Assembly: GCF_001494595.1 (NCBI RefSeq)
Contig: NZ_LN929908.1
Location: 2,889,716-2,953,715, forward strand
DNA length: 64,000 bases
Direction: 5' to 3'
Source of the DNA: Mycobacterium sp. M26
GTDB lineage: Bacteria; Actinomycetota; Actinomycetes; Mycobacteriales; Mycobacteriaceae
Position 1 is the stretch's first letter; each line of letters starts with the position of its first letter. Positions 36,156 through 45,035 of the stretch are shown here, piece by piece. The notes beneath the pieces are model-generated. The model was not told the DNA's origin. It saw nothing but the letters and a program-made list of their open reading frames with translations, and ran no database searches. A program made the translations under genes and the position numbers.

Positions 36156-37558
36156 GTCGCGTACTGGCGCAGGCCCGCGGCCAGTGCCGCGGGCACCCGG
36201 GCCTTCAGCCGGGTTCCGGCTTCGGTGTGCTCGGTGGCATCGACGTGACCGTCATTGTGCAACCGGGCCACCAGATCACCGCGGTTGTACGGGATCGTCA
36301 CGTCGACGGATACCTCGCGCGGTTCGACCAGCTCACCGAGCCGGGTGCGCAGCCGCTCCAAACCCTCGCCGGTGTGCGCGGAGACGAACACCGCACCCGG
36401 CAGGGCACGGCGCAACTGGGCCAGCGTCAGATCGGCCGCGGCATCGATCTTGTTGACCACCAACAGTTCTGGCGCGGGTGCCGAGTGGTGATCGTTCTGC
36501 ACCTCGCGGATGACCTGGCGCACCGCCTCGATCTGGGCCATCGGGTTGCTGTCGGAACCGTCCACGACGTGCACCAGCAGGTCGGCGTCGACGACTTCCT
36601 CCAGCGTCGAGCGGAACGCCTCGACCAGCTGGGTGGGTAGGTGCCGTACGAAGCCGACCGTGTCGGTGAGCACGAACTGCCTGCCGTCGTCGAATTCGCC
36701 TCGGCGCGTGGTGGGTTCGAGGGTGGCGAACAGCGCGTTCTGCACCAGCACCCCGGCGCCGGTCAGGGCGTTGAGCAGGCTCGACTTGCCGGCGTTGGTG
36801 TAGCCGATGATCGCGATCGAGGGCACGTCGCTGTGGAGCCGGCGGCTGCGCTGGGTGTCGCGGACCTGCTTCATCTCCTTGATCTCGCGGCGCAGCTTGG
36901 ACATCCGCTCGCGGATGCGGCGGCGGTCGGTCTCGATCTTGGTCTCACCCGGACCGCGGGTGCCCACGCCGCCGCCGGCGCCACCGGCACGCCCGCCAGC
37001 CTGCCGTGACATCGACTCACCCCAGCCACGCAGCCTGGGCAGCATGTACTGCATCTGGGCCAGCTCGACCTGCGCCTTGCCCTCCCGGCTGCTGGCGTGC
37101 TGGGCGAAGATGTCCAGGATCAGAGCGGTGCGGTCGATGACCTTGACCTTGACGACCTTCTCCAGCGCGTTGAGCTGCGCCGGGCTCAGTTCACCGTCGC
37201 AGATCACGGTGTCGGCGCCGGTGGCGATGACGGTCTGGCGAAGCTCCTGGGCCTTGCCCGAACCGATATAGGTGGACGGGTCCGGCTTGTCGCGGCGCTG
37301 GATGAGACCTTCGAGGACTTCGGATCCGGCCGTTTCGGCCAGCGCGGCAAGCTCGGCGAGGCTGGCGTCGGCGTCGGCGGCACTGCCCTCGGTCCACACG
37401 CCGACCAGCACCACGCGTTCCAGGCGCAACTGGCGGTATTCGACCTCGGAGACGTCGGCGAGTTCGGTGGACAGCCCGGCGACGCGCCGCAGCGCGGCAC
37501 GGTCTTCGAGTGCGAGTTCGCCGAGGCTCGGGTCGGCGGAAGGATCAGGTGTGGTCAT
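36152..37558 (-). CDS. hflX: Ribosome-associated GTPase HflX
   Basis: A 468-residue GTPase that binds the 50S subunit and rescues or splits stalled and hibernating ribosomes; in mycobacteria it also affects macrolide tolerance. The N-terminal HflX domain includes DPSTYIGSGKAQEL and LPRLRGWGESMSRQ, then a glycine-rich linker ending GTRGPGETKIETDRRRI. GTPase motifs are IIGYTNAGKSSLLN (G1), TLEPTTR (G2), LTDTVGFVRHLP (G3) and VVNKID (G4). ATG 37558 is the chosen start; ATG 37579 would add 7 residues. It lies downstream of dapF and miaA on the same strand. Confidence 0.93.
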   Translation of the reverse strand: MTTPDPSADPSLGELALEDRAALRRVAGLSTELADVSEVEYRQLRLERVVLVGVWTEGSAADADASLAELAALAETAGSEVLEGLIQRRDKPDPSTYIGSGKAQELRQTVIATGADTVICDGELSPAQLNALEKVVKVKVIDRTALILDIFAQHASSREGKAQVELAQMQYMLPRLRGWGESMSRQAGGRAGGAGGGVGTRGPGETKIETDRRRIRERMSKLRREIKEMKQVRDTQRSRRLHSDVPSIAIIGYTNAGKSSLLNALTGAGVLVQNALFATLEPTTRRGEFDDGRQFVLTDTVGFVRHLPTQLVEAFRSTLEEVVDADLLVHVVDGSDSNPMAQIEAVRQVIREVQNDHHSAPAPELLVVNKIDAAADLTLAQLRRALPGAVFVSAHTGEGLERLRTRLGELVEPREVSVDVTIPYNRGDLVARLHNDGHVDATEHTEAGTRLKARVPAALAAGLRQYAT

Positions 37559-37624
37559 AACTGGTACCGATGGTGTCACGCACAGACAACGTCGCGCACC
37601 TCAATAACGTGCCCCGGCGCGCGC

Positions 37625-38494
37625 TCAGTGCTGGGCCGCCCACCATGCGTCGGCCAGCTCACCCTGGGCCACCAGCACCGACGGTCCCCGCAGGAAGCTG
37701 GTGGTGTCGGTGACCTCAACGCTGACCTCCCCGCCCGGAATCCGCACCCGCAGCTCGCCGGTCGGCGTACCGAGGTGATCCAGGGCAGCCACTGCGGCGG
37801 CAACGGTGCCGGTGCCGCAGGAACGGGTCTCCCCCACACCGCGTTCGTGCACGCGCATGGACACCGCACCGTCGACCGGTGACGTCAGGACTTCGACGTT
37901 CACGCCCTCGGGGAACTGGGTGTGGTCGAACTGCACCGGGGCGGCGACGTCGAGGGCGGCCAGGTCGGCTTGGCTGAGCGTCGGGTCCAGGCAGGCCAGG
38001 TGCGGGTTGCCCACGTCGATCCCGACACCGCTGAAGGTCCGGCCGCCCACGGTGGCGGTGCCGATCCCGAGCCGGTTGATCTTGCCCATCTCGACGGTGA
38101 CCTCGGCGTCGACGGCGTCGGCGCGGTGCACGATCACCGGGCGCGGGCCGGCCAGCGAGCCGACCACGAACTCGTCGCGCTGCTCCAGGCCGCTGGCCCG
38201 CAGGTAGTGGGCGAACACCCGCACCCCGTTGCCGCACATCTGGGCGAATGAGCCGTCGGCGTTGCGGTAGTCCATGTACCAGTCACCCGGCGCGACGCCC
38301 TCGGGCAGCCGCTCGAGAACCCCGGCGGCCACCACGGCCCCGGCGGTGGTGACCCGCAGCACCCCGTCGGCGCCCAACCCGCGGCGCCGGTCGCAGAGCG
38401 CGGCGACCGCGGCCGGTGCCAGGTCCAGGCATGCATCCAGGTCCGGCAGCAGCACGAAATCGTTCTGCGTGCCGTGCCCCTTGCTGAAGATCAC
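37625..38494 (-). CDS. dapF: Diaminopimelate epimerase
   Basis: Interconverts LL- and meso-diaminopimelate for lysine and peptidoglycan synthesis. Both catalytic cysteines are present: [13 protein letters not shown] (proton shuttle 1) and [14 protein letters not shown] (proton shuttle 2). The N-terminal motif is [16 protein letters not shown]. At 289 residues it is full length. GTG 38494 is the start; the gene follows miaA with a 4-bp gap, and hflX comes 66 bp later. Confidence 0.95.
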   Translation of the reverse strand: MIFSKGHGTQNDFVLLPDLDACLDLAPAAVAALCDRRRGLGADGVLRVTTAGAVVAAGVLERLPEGVAPGDWYMDYRNADGSFAQMCGNGVRVFAHYLRASGLEQRDEFVVGSLAGPRPVIVHRADAVDAEVTVEMGKINRLGIGTATVGGRTFSGVGIDVGNPHLACLDPTLSQADLAALDVAAPVQFDHTQFPEGVNVEVLTSPVDGAVSMRVHERGVGETRSCGTGTVAAAVAALDHLGTPTGELRVRIPGGEVSVEVTDTTSFLRGPSVLVAQGELADAWWAAQH

Positions 38495-38498
38495 CTGA

Positions 38499-39500
38499 TC
38501 AGGATACGTCGCGCCACCGTGCGATCACCTCGTCGGCAAGCCCGGCGGCCGCCCCGTCCAGCCAGTGGATCCGGTGGTCGCGGCGAAACCAGGACCGTTG
38601 CCGGCGCACATAGCGCCGGGTTCCGATGAACGTCAGCTCATGGGCTTCGGCGAGATTCTCGGCAGTTCCACCGGCGTCCAGCGCGTCAATCACCTGCGCG
38701 TAGCCCAGCGCCCGGGCCGCGGTCACCCCATCGCGCAGCCCGCAGTTCAGCAGCGTACGCACTTCGTCGACCAGTCCGTCGTCGAACATGGTGTCGGTGC
38801 GCGCCGCCAGCCGCTCGTCGAGAACCGCTGTGTCCCAATCTAATCCGACGATCAAGGCGTCCCAGCGGGGTGCGCCGATCCGTGGCGCCGAGGCGGCGAA
38901 CGGCTGGCCGGTCAGCTCGACCACTTCCAGTGCCCGCACGATGCGACGGCCGTCGGTGGCCAGGATCGCCGAGGCGGCAGCCGGGTCACGGGTGGCGAGT
39001 TCGGCGTGCAGCGCCGACACCCCCACCTCCGCCAGCCGCGCTTCCCAGCGGGCCCGCACCTGCGGATCGGTGGCCGGGAAAGCCCAGTCATCGAGCAGCG
39101 ACTGGATGTACATCATCGAGCCGCCGACGATCACCGGCACGTGCCCGCGGCCCATGATCGCCTCGACGTCGGCGACAGCGGCCTGCTGGTAGCGCGCGAC
39201 GGTCGCGGTTTCGATGATGTCGAGGACGTCGAGCTGGTGGTGCGCAATACCGCGCCGCTCCTCGACCGGAAGCTTCGCGGTGCCGATGTCCATCCCCCGG
39301 TACTGCTGCATGGCGTCGGCGTTCACGATCTCCCCGCCGAGCCGCTCGGCGACGTCGAGGGCCAGCGCCGACTTGCCGGTGCCGGTAGGGCCGATCACCG
39401 CGATGGGGCGAATGCCGTGCCTTTCCCCCGGGTCGCTTCGCTCCTGCCCGCCGTGCCTGTCCCCCGGGTCGCTTCGCTCCTGCCCGCCGGTGGGTGTCAC
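38499..39500 (-). CDS. miaA: tRNA dimethylallyltransferase MiaA, with repeat-derived N-terminal extension
   Basis: Adds a dimethylallyl group to A37 of tRNAs reading UNN codons; MiaB (encoded at 45-46.5 kb) then methylthiolates the product. The P-loop is [28 protein letters not shown] and HHQLDVLD are substrate motifs; the tail has [12 protein letters not shown]. The enzyme core begins at about residue 31. The first 30 residues are two copies of a 12-residue unit ([12 protein letters not shown]) encoded by a 36-bp tandem repeat. Because the only start codon is GTG 39500, coupled by GTGA to the upstream gene, the repeat is probably translated. Confidence 0.92.
   Translation of the reverse strand: MTPTGGQERSDPGDRHGGQERSDPGERHGIRPIAVIGPTGTGKSALALDVAERLGGEIVNADAMQQYRGMDIGTAKLPVEERRGIAHHQLDVLDIIETATVARYQQAAVADVEAIMGRGHVPVIVGGSMMYIQSLLDDWAFPATDPQVRARWEARLAEVGVSALHAELATRDPAAASAILATDGRRIVRALEVVELTGQPFAASAPRIGAPRWDALIVGLDWDTAVLDERLAARTDTMFDDGLVDEVRTLLNCGLRDGVTAARALGYAQVIDALDAGGTAENLAEAHELTFIGTRRYVRRQRSWFRRDHRIHWLDGAAAGLADEVIARWRDVS
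39415..39486. repeat. 36-bp tandem repeat at the start of miaA
   Basis: Two copies (39415-39450 and 39451-39486) differ at one base (CTTTCC versus CTGTCC) and contain GGGTCGCTTCGCTCCTGCCC. On the coding strand they give two copies of a 12-residue unit at the MiaA N terminus. Confidence 0.93.
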
Positions 39501-40183
39501 GGCACCCAGAAACCGACGAAGTAGCCCACCCCGTACGGCGCGCCGCGCACCAGTTCCCTCGCCGAGCGCGGGCCCGCCCCGGCCAGCCCGGCCAGCACCT
39601 GGTAGGCCGCCCGGCCGACGATCCCGGCCGGCGCCTCGGCCAGTGCGGCGGTGTCACCGGCGGCCAGCGCGTCATCGAGGGCGGCCTGCACCGGTTCGGC
39701 GTCGGGGTCATAACCGCCCGGCGCGGGCGGGGTCAGGGTGTTGGCACCGTCGGCAACCACCAGCACACCGACCGCCGCGTCGCGGGCGTTCAGCTCGGCG
39801 CGCAGCGCCCGGCCGGCGGCCAGCGCGGCCTGCGCATCCAGATCGGCGGCGTAGACCCGCACCTCGGCGCGGGCGGCGGGGTTGGCCTGACCGCGCAACC
39901 AGCCGGCGAACAGGGCGCACAACGGCAGAGCGCTCACCGCAGCCGGAGCTTGCGGTGACAGCGCGACGGGAACGTCGACCCCGTAACCGGCGAAGGTCCC
40001 GGCGGTCTGCGGCCCGATCACCTCGGTGGCCGGGCCGACGCCGAGCACCACCCACTGCGCGGGCAAGTCGGCGGCCGCCGCCAGCGCCGCGTCCCGGAAC
40101 TCGGCCACTTCGGCGGCTGCCGTACCGGCGAGTTCAGGCACCAGAACCGGGGCCGAGGGGGTCAGTGCGATGGCCGTCAACAC
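39497..40183 (-). CDS. Class III extradiol dioxygenase (LigB)-fold protein
   Basis: A 228-residue protein (Rv2728c equivalent) resembling the B subunit of class III extradiol dioxygenases (LigB/AMMECR-associated Memo fold) in overall layout: an N-terminal [13 protein letters not shown] strand-loop, [17 protein letters not shown], and [20 protein letters not shown], which is the position of the metal/His motif in true enzymes. The usual His ligands are not evident, so catalysis is doubtful. GTG 40183 is the start. The stop overlaps the miaA start in GTGA, so it is cotranscribed with miaA. Confidence 0.72.
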   Translation of the reverse strand: MLTAIALTPSAPVLVPELAGTAAAEVAEFRDAALAAAADLPAQWVVLGVGPATEVIGPQTAGTFAGYGVDVPVALSPQAPAAVSALPLCALFAGWLRGQANPAARAEVRVYAADLDAQAALAAGRALRAELNARDAAVGVLVVADGANTLTPPAPGGYDPDAEPVQAALDDALAAGDTAALAEAPAGIVGRAAYQVLAGLAGAGPRSARELVRGAPYGVGYFVGFWVP

Positions 40184-40208
40184 GCCACACACGCTAGCGC
40201 GCCGTCGG

Positions 40209-41087
40209 TCAGGCGGGCGCCGGCGCTGGCTGGCCGGAACTCACCTCGCCGCGGGCCAGTGCGACGGTCGCCGCGATCATCACCGCGACGGCCACGATCA
40301 GCACGAACCAGCCCGCATCATCCGGGCGCAGGGTCTCGCCGAGCACGAAGATGCCCAGCACCGACCCGACCATCGGCTCGCTGACCGTCACCGCAGGCAG
40401 GGACGCCGCCAGTGAGCCGGCCCGGAAGGCCGACTGTTCCAATGCGGTGGCGGCGACCGCGACAAGCGCCCACGGATACAACTCCGGGGTTTTCAGCAGC
40501 GCCCAGATCCCGTCGTCCACCCGGTGCACCACCGCTTTGGTCAACACGGCGAACAGTCCCCACAATGAGCCGGACACCACCCCCAGCAGGGCTGCGGCGG
40601 CCGGCCTTCCGGCCAGCACCCGCGAGCCCAGCAGGCACAGCGCCAACGCCGGGCCCAGGGTGGCGATCACCCAGGCCCACAGCTCCCAGCCGGCGCGCGA
40701 GTGACCTTCGGTCGGGTTACCGACGGTGACGATCACGGCGACGGCCCCAGCCAGCAGTACCGCCCAGATCCACTGCCAGCGGGTCACACTGCGACCGGCA
40801 TACCGGGCACTGATCGGCAGGGCGAACAGCAGTGAGGTGACCATCAACGCCTGGACCAGCAGCACCGACCCGAACGCCAGGGCGGCGGCCTGGAACCCGA
40901 AACCGCCGGCGGCGACCAGGCTGCCCAGCCACCACTTCCAGTCCTTGAGCAGGTGCAGGAACAGCGCGACATGCCCGACGGGCTCGTCGGTGACGGTCTG
41001 TGCCGAGCGCTGCTGAATGACGTCGCCGATCGCGACGCACAACGCCGCGCACAGGGCGAGAACGGTGGCGATATCCGCCTTGTCCAT
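40209..41087 (-). CDS. DMT-family membrane transporter
   Basis: A 292-residue integral membrane protein with about nine or ten hydrophobic helices, in the arrangement of the drug/metabolite (EamA/NIPA-like) superfamily (Rv2729c equivalent). The N-terminal helix ends with VAIGDVIQQRSAQT; the later EPMVGSVLGIFVLGETLRPD is the typical end of the second EamA repeat. Start ATG 41087 follows GGGAGGGAGACC. It is the first gene of the run leading to miaA and dapF, about 25 bp upstream of the LigB-like gene. Substrate unknown. Confidence 0.82.
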   Translation of the reverse strand: MDKADIATVLALCAALCVAIGDVIQQRSAQTVTDEPVGHVALFLHLLKDWKWWLGSLVAAGGFGFQAAALAFGSVLLVQALMVTSLLFALPISARYAGRSVTRWQWIWAVLLAGAVAVIVTVGNPTEGHSRAGWELWAWVIATLGPALALCLLGSRVLAGRPAAAALLGVVSGSLWGLFAVLTKAVVHRVDDGIWALLKTPELYPWALVAVAATALEQSAFRAGSLAASLPAVTVSEPMVGSVLGIFVLGETLRPDDAGWFVLIVAVAVMIAATVALARGEVSSGQPAPAPA

Positions 41088-41301
41088 GGTCTCCCTCCCG
41101 CGCCTGGAGTGGTCAGATTGCCCGCCTGCCGGTGCGGTGTGCAAGCGGGACCGCCGAACCCGGGGGCATTGGCGGGGCCGAACTGGTTCAATACGTTCGA
41201 GGAAGGCTGACCTCAGTGTGGCCGACCTTTGACAGCATTGGCGCCGCGTCGCGCGGCAGGTGCGCGGGAACTACCGCGCGGAGGGTAGGTGAGGCGAGTT
41301 C

Positions 41302-42627
41302 ATGACGATCGACGAACCCCATGGCGGCGAATCGCCCAAGCCGACTCCCCGACCGGGTCCCGCCCGACCGGTCCCGCGGCCGCATCCCCCGGCCGCGCCG
41401 GTGGTCGTTCCCCCGTCCAGTGACCCGCACCGCTTCGGCCGGGTCGACGACGACGGCACGGTCTGGCTGATCACCTCCGCCGGTGAGCGCACCATCGGGT
41501 CGTGGCAGGCCGGTGACCCCGAGGCCGCCTATGCCCACTTCGGCCGGCGCTTCGAGGACCTGGCCACCGAGGTCACTCTGATGGAAACCCGGCTGGCCTC
41601 CGGCACCGGCGATGCCCGCAAGATCAAGGCGGCCGCCGCGGCACTGGCCGAAACCCTGCCCACCGCAAGTGTTCTCGGCGATGTCGACGCGCTGGCCGAC
41701 CGGCTGGCCGCGATCCGCGACCACGCCGAGGAGACCGCGGCGGCGGATCGGGCGCGACGCGACGAGCACCGCGCCGCGCAGACCGCTCGCAAGGAGGCGC
41801 TGGCCGCCGAGGCCGAAGAGTTGGCCACCAACTCCACGCAGTGGAAGTCGGCAGGTGACCGGCTGCGCGCCATCCTCGACGAGTGGCGCACCATCACCGG
41901 TCTGGATCGCAAGACCGACGACGCGCTGTGGAAGCGCTACTCGGCGGCGCGCGAGACGTTCAACCGTCGCCGCGGTTCGCACTTCGCCGAACTCGACCGG
42001 GAACGCGCCGGCGCGAAGCAGGCCAAGGAGAAGCTGTGCGAGCGGGCCGAGGAGCTGTCGGGCTCCACGGACTGGGCCGCCACCTCGGCGGCCTTCCGCG
42101 ACCTGTTGACGCAGTGGAAGGCGGCAGGCCGCGCGGCCAAGGACGTCGACGACTCGCTGTGGCACCGGTTCAAGTCCGCGCAGGACACCTTCTTCGCCGC
42201 CCGCAACGCGATCAACTCCGAGCGGGATGCCGAGTTCGCGGCCAACGCCACCGCCAAGGAGGCGCTGCTGGCCGAGGCCGAGAAGATCGACACGTCCAAC
42301 CCGGACGCCGCCCGGGCGGCGCTGCGCACGATCACCGACAAATGGGACGCCATTGGCAAGGTGCCCCGCGAGCGGCAGGCCGATCTGGAGCGACGGCTGC
42401 GCGCGGTGGAGAAGAAGGTCCGCGACGCCGCCGATGCGGGCCGGGTCGACCCGCAGGCCCAGGCCCGCGCCGAGCAGTTCCGCGCCCGCGTCGAACAGTT
42501 CGAGAAGCAGGCCGAAAAGGCCGAGGCGGCGGGGCGCACCAAGGAGGCTGCCGAGGCCAGGGCCAGTGCCGAGCAGTGGCGGCAGTGGGCCGACGCCGCC
42601 GTCGAGGCACTGGGCAAGAAGCGCTGA
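41302..42627 (+). CDS. DUF349-repeat coiled-coil protein
   Basis: A 441-residue protein (Rv2731 equivalent) with a Pro-rich N terminus, then three successive DUF349 units, each about 70 residues with a W-x-x-x-G-x-x-x-x-D/E pattern: [38 protein letters not shown] and [20 protein letters not shown]. The whole is alpha-helical and heptad rich, ending in Ala/Glu/Lys coiled coil. DUF349 is also found in bacterial proteins with nucleic-acid-related roles, but no function is established here. ATG 41302. A short hairpin follows 6 bp after the stop. Confidence 0.85.
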   Translation: MTIDEPHGGESPKPTPRPGPARPVPRPHPPAAPVVVPPSSDPHRFGRVDDDGTVWLITSAGERTIGSWQAGDPEAAYAHFGRRFEDLATEVTLMETRLASGTGDARKIKAAAAALAETLPTASVLGDVDALADRLAAIRDHAEETAAADRARRDEHRAAQTARKEALAAEAEELATNSTQWKSAGDRLRAILDEWRTITGLDRKTDDALWKRYSAARETFNRRRGSHFAELDRERAGAKQAKEKLCERAEELSGSTDWAATSAAFRDLLTQWKAAGRAAKDVDDSLWHRFKSAQDTFFAARNAINSERDAEFAANATAKEALLAEAEKIDTSNPDAARAALRTITDKWDAIGKVPRERQADLERRLRAVEKKVRDAADAGRVDPQAQARAEQFRARVEQFEKQAEKAEAAGRTKEAAEARASAEQWRQWADAAVEALGKKR

Positions 42628-42632
42628 TCTCT

Positions 42633-42660
42633 GCGCGCCGAGATCGACGTTATGGCGCGC
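42633..42660 (+). terminator. Short GC hairpin after the DUF349 gene
   Basis: Arms GCGCGCC (42633-42639) and GGCGCGC (42654-42660) with a 14-nt loop containing GATCGACGTTAT. It could end DUF349-gene transcription. The island begins immediately downstream. Confidence 0.45.
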
Positions 42661-42679
42661 TGCTCTCGTACTTTCGCGC

Positions 42680-42702
42680 CCACACGTCGGTTTGGGCCAT
42701 CT
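42680..42702. repeat. Left 23-bp direct repeat of island (att-like)
   Basis: CCACACGTCGGTTTGGGC followed by CATCT. The same sequence with one base changed recurs at 44418-44440. The two copies flank the only low-GC accessory segment in this stretch. Confidence 0.85.
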
Positions 42703-42773
42703 GGTGAGATAGCCGCTGTCCTTTAGGTGCGGAACAGTGCTTCTGAGCAGTCCTGATACCCGTTTTCGACTAC

Positions 42774-42810
42774 GACAGACGCTGTCAGACAGTGACTTTC
42801 TGAGACAGAC
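42774..42810. repeat. Repeat-rich stretch with GACAGAC direct repeats and a CTGTCAGACAG palindrome
   Basis: GACAGAC at 42774-42780 and again at 42804-42810 (period 30), with the 11-bp palindrome CTGTCAGACAG (42782-42792) between. The surrounding 100 bp contain several more TCAGA/CTGA words. It resembles protein-binding or recombination sites at the edge of a mobile segment but is unassigned. Confidence 0.45.
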
Positions 42811-42824
42811 AACCTGACACTCAG

Positions 42825-43232
42825 ATGGCACAGGAAAGCGTCAGATCATGGCTGGCTTCGCTGTTCCACCCTTTCCCGGTTAGCCTCACCCGACCCCTGG
42901 AGCTGGCCAACGGCGCCGCGCGCAGCAGCTGGATCGGCTGCGACTTCGTCGAGCTGGACACCTGGCACGCTCCCATGCTCAGCGCTGGCGGGAACTCCCT
43001 CACGGACCGCGGCGGCGTCGTCGATGCGTTGGGGCGCTGCTGGCCAGCACCCCAGCGGGCGGGGCTGTGCCCGAGGATCCACCAAGCCGGGAAGGACGGC
43101 AACACCCTGCGGGGATCCACGGCCTTCAAGGCCGCCGCCAGAGACCGTCTGTCACACGTCAATGACGTAGGCGGTCTGACCACCCTGGGCTGGAGAAGCG
43201 CACGCCGCGCTCATTTCGGAATCACCCATTGA
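42825..43232 (+). CDS. Possible hypothetical protein within island
   Basis: An open frame of 135 codons starting at ATG 42825 with no recognised domain. It contains SWIGCDFVELDTWHAPMLS and a run of GC-ending codons between about 42890 and 43050, more gene-like than the reverse strand, but has no clear ribosome-binding site and low-complexity ends. It may be a real small gene, a remnant of a longer one, or non-coding. It lies between the left island repeat and the convergent HNH-like gene. Confidence 0.3.
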   Translation: MAQESVRSWLASLFHPFPVSLTRPLELANGAARSSWIGCDFVELDTWHAPMLSAGGNSLTDRGGVVDALGRCWPAPQRAGLCPRIHQAGKDGNTLRGSTAFKAAARDRLSHVNDVGGLTTLGWRSARRAHFGITH

Positions 43233-43267
43233 ATCTGGCCGTGGTCCTAGCCGGACGGTGTCGTTCA

Positions 43268-44287
43268 TCAATCCTGGATGAACATCATCATGTCGTCAGG
43301 GTGCCCTTGCCCCAGACTGCCCGGGGGTCTGCCCTTCACGAGTTGGACATTTTTCCTCTGTCCATTGATGGTGACATTTATTGGTCCCTCTGAAGGAAGC
43401 GCCTGGGGGCTGGATTGCACATTGATTTTGACGCCGTCCACCGTCGCCGACATTTTCTTCGGCCCATTCCTCACTGCCTCGCACAATGTAAAGGTTGCCT
43501 CTGGACCGGGCGGAAACACTTGGGGGGCAGGCGGATTCTGAAATCCCACCTCGTCGGTGTCGGGTGGCCAAAACCGTGTCAGCGAGCGCAAGTGGCTCTG
43601 GCTGTAGAACTCGTCGAAGCCGTCCTTGAAAGCGTCAAACATGTCCTCGTGCGCGAAACCAACGACGACGACCCAGAATTGCCCTACGACGAACGTCGTG
43701 ACATGGCCTGCACTTTCGGGTACGTCGAGGCTTAAACGAAACCGGTGATGATGGTGGTATCCGTTTGGGGTGTTCTCGACCTTCCCGAAAAACATGAGCA
43801 TTGCGTTTGGCGGGCTGACATGGTCGTGAAGCCAGCGGTACTGCCATTCGGGGATCGACAGATCGCCTCGGCGTCCTTCCTTGTCGAGTAGCTCCTTCGT
43901 CATAGCCGTCTTGGCCGCCCACGTCGCCATGTGCTTGACCGAATCTGCGTTGAGGGTTACCGCGCGCCCCTCCCTCATCTCCTTGAATACCGCCTCAAAC
44001 GGCTTCTCGATCTTGTTGTTCAAGATCTTCGTGTTGCACGTTATACAGATCTCGACGGTGGCCTGATAGCCGTTCTTGTCGCCATTTTCCCAATATTCGA
44101 TGCGGGTCTGGCCGGTCGCGGGGTCTCGGTAGCTGGACATGCTCCGCATCCCACTTCCCGGAGTTGTGAGGTACTTCAGCGAGTTCTTGAGGACGTGCTC
44201 GTCTGATCTCTTGACCTCGGGAGGTTGCCTGCCGCAGAACGCACACGTGAACGTGCTCTGTATGGCTGGCCGGTGCCGTTTGCCCAT
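43268..44287 (-). CDS. HNH-endonuclease-like protein of unknown role (accessory)
   Basis: A 339-residue protein. The first 105 residues have an HNH-like zinc-finger arrangement: CAFCG (C15, C18), RSDEHVLKNSL (E30, H31), and EICITCNTKILNN (C81, C84, N85) followed by KIEKPFEAVFKEM. The rest has no recognised domain. Base composition is visibly lower in GC than the neighbours and codons are less GC-ending, suggesting acquisition. It is flanked by 23-bp direct repeats. Upstream is a near-match to the PafBC-type DNA-damage promoter placed so that transcription would begin at the ATG. It could be a nuclease effector of a defence element; this is inference. Confidence 0.72.
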   Translation of the reverse strand: MGKRHRPAIQSTFTCAFCGRQPPEVKRSDEHVLKNSLKYLTTPGSGMRSMSSYRDPATGQTRIEYWENGDKNGYQATVEICITCNTKILNNKIEKPFEAVFKEMREGRAVTLNADSVKHMATWAAKTAMTKELLDKEGRRGDLSIPEWQYRWLHDHVSPPNAMLMFFGKVENTPNGYHHHHRFRLSLDVPESAGHVTTFVVGQFWVVVVGFAHEDMFDAFKDGFDEFYSQSHLRSLTRFWPPDTDEVGFQNPPAPQVFPPGPEATFTLCEAVRNGPKKMSATVDGVKINVQSSPQALPSEGPINVTINGQRKNVQLVKGRPPGSLGQGHPDDMMMFIQD

Positions 44288-44293
44288 CCGTCA

Positions 44294-44316
44294 ATTGTCT
44301 CAGTTGCGACCGACAA
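44294..44316 (-). promoter_or_regulatory. Candidate DNA-damage (RecA-NDp/PafBC-like) promoter of the HNH-like gene
   Basis: Minus strand: TTGTCGGTCG (44316-44307, one mismatch to TTGTCGGTGG), 7-nt spacer, GACAAT (44299-44294). The spacing is identical to the recA and LysM-gene promoters. The -10 ends 6 nt before the ATG at 44287, so the transcript would be leaderless. Confidence 0.5.
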
Positions 44317-44417
44317 ACCCGATTGACGAAGACGGGCCGAAAGGCATGCAGATGGCACAACCCCATGCCCAGCTAGGCCAAATTGGGCTCCGACCTGCGT
44401 TGGAGTAGTTCCTACTG

Positions 44418-44440
44418 CCACACGTCGGTTTGGGCGATCT
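44418..44440. repeat. Right 23-bp direct repeat of island (att-like)
   Basis: CCACACGTCGGTTTGGGC followed by GATCT, 22 of 23 bases identical to 42680-42702. Its last two bases are part of the stop codon of the neighbouring membrane-protein gene. Confidence 0.85.
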
Positions 44441-45035
44441 AGGTGGAGCCCTCGGCGGGCGGGGGCGTCTGGTCACCGCGTTCGCGCCGGTCGACCTCGT
44501 CGAGCAGCGTGCGGGATTGACGTTCAGAGGCCTCCTGGCGCCGCTGTTCCTCGACCGCCAACTGCAGGGCGGTACGCGTCCACACCACGCGAGCCCAGTG
44601 GAAGGTCAACAGGATCACCGTGATCCAGCCCAGGATCAGACCGATACCCGGACCCGGGTGACCGCCCACCGCGGTCTGGCGCGACCACACCGCAAGCATC
44701 CCGAGCGCGCTGGCCAGCCCGCAGCCGATCAGGGCCAGCCAGGCCAGCACCCAGCGTCGGGTCAGCAACGCCAGCATCGAGAAGCCGACACCGAAAACCA
44801 GTGCCAGCCAACTGAAAATCCGCGACGGCAGCGCGATTCCCACGCTGATCGCCTTGTCGTTGCCGATGAGGACATCGACGCCGCGGGCACCGCCGGTGTG
44901 CGGCAGGATCAGCGACACCAGCAGCACGAAGACCAGGATCGCCACCACCATGGCGCGCGCACCGGGCTGGATCTCACCGGCCACCTTGCGTTCGGCCGCC
45001 TCGATCTCGGCGCGGTAGGACTCGAAGTCACTCAT
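44439..45035 (-). CDS. Conserved membrane protein (Rv2732c-like)
   Basis: A 198-residue protein with four hydrophobic helices: [59 protein letters not shown] and [19 protein letters not shown] charged N terminus ([18 protein letters not shown]) and a charged C-terminal helix ([15 protein letters not shown]) suggest cytoplasmic ends. Start ATG 45035 overlaps the miaB stop as ATGA, indicating coupling. Function unknown. Confidence 0.8.
   Translation of the reverse strand: MSDFESYRAEIEAAERKVAGEIQPGARAMVVAILVFVLLVSLILPHTGGARGVDVLIGNDKAISVGIALPSRIFSWLALVFGVGFSMLALLTRRWVLAWLALIGCGLASALGMLAVWSRQTAVGGHPGPGIGLILGWITVILLTFHWARVVWTRTALQLAVEEQRRQEASERQSRTLLDEVDRRERGDQTPPPAEGST

Noticed and set aside
42821-43183. 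Minus-strand open frame opposite the possible island gene
   Set aside because: Ser/Pro/Arg-rich with no domain and weaker codon pattern than the plus strand; not listed as a gene.
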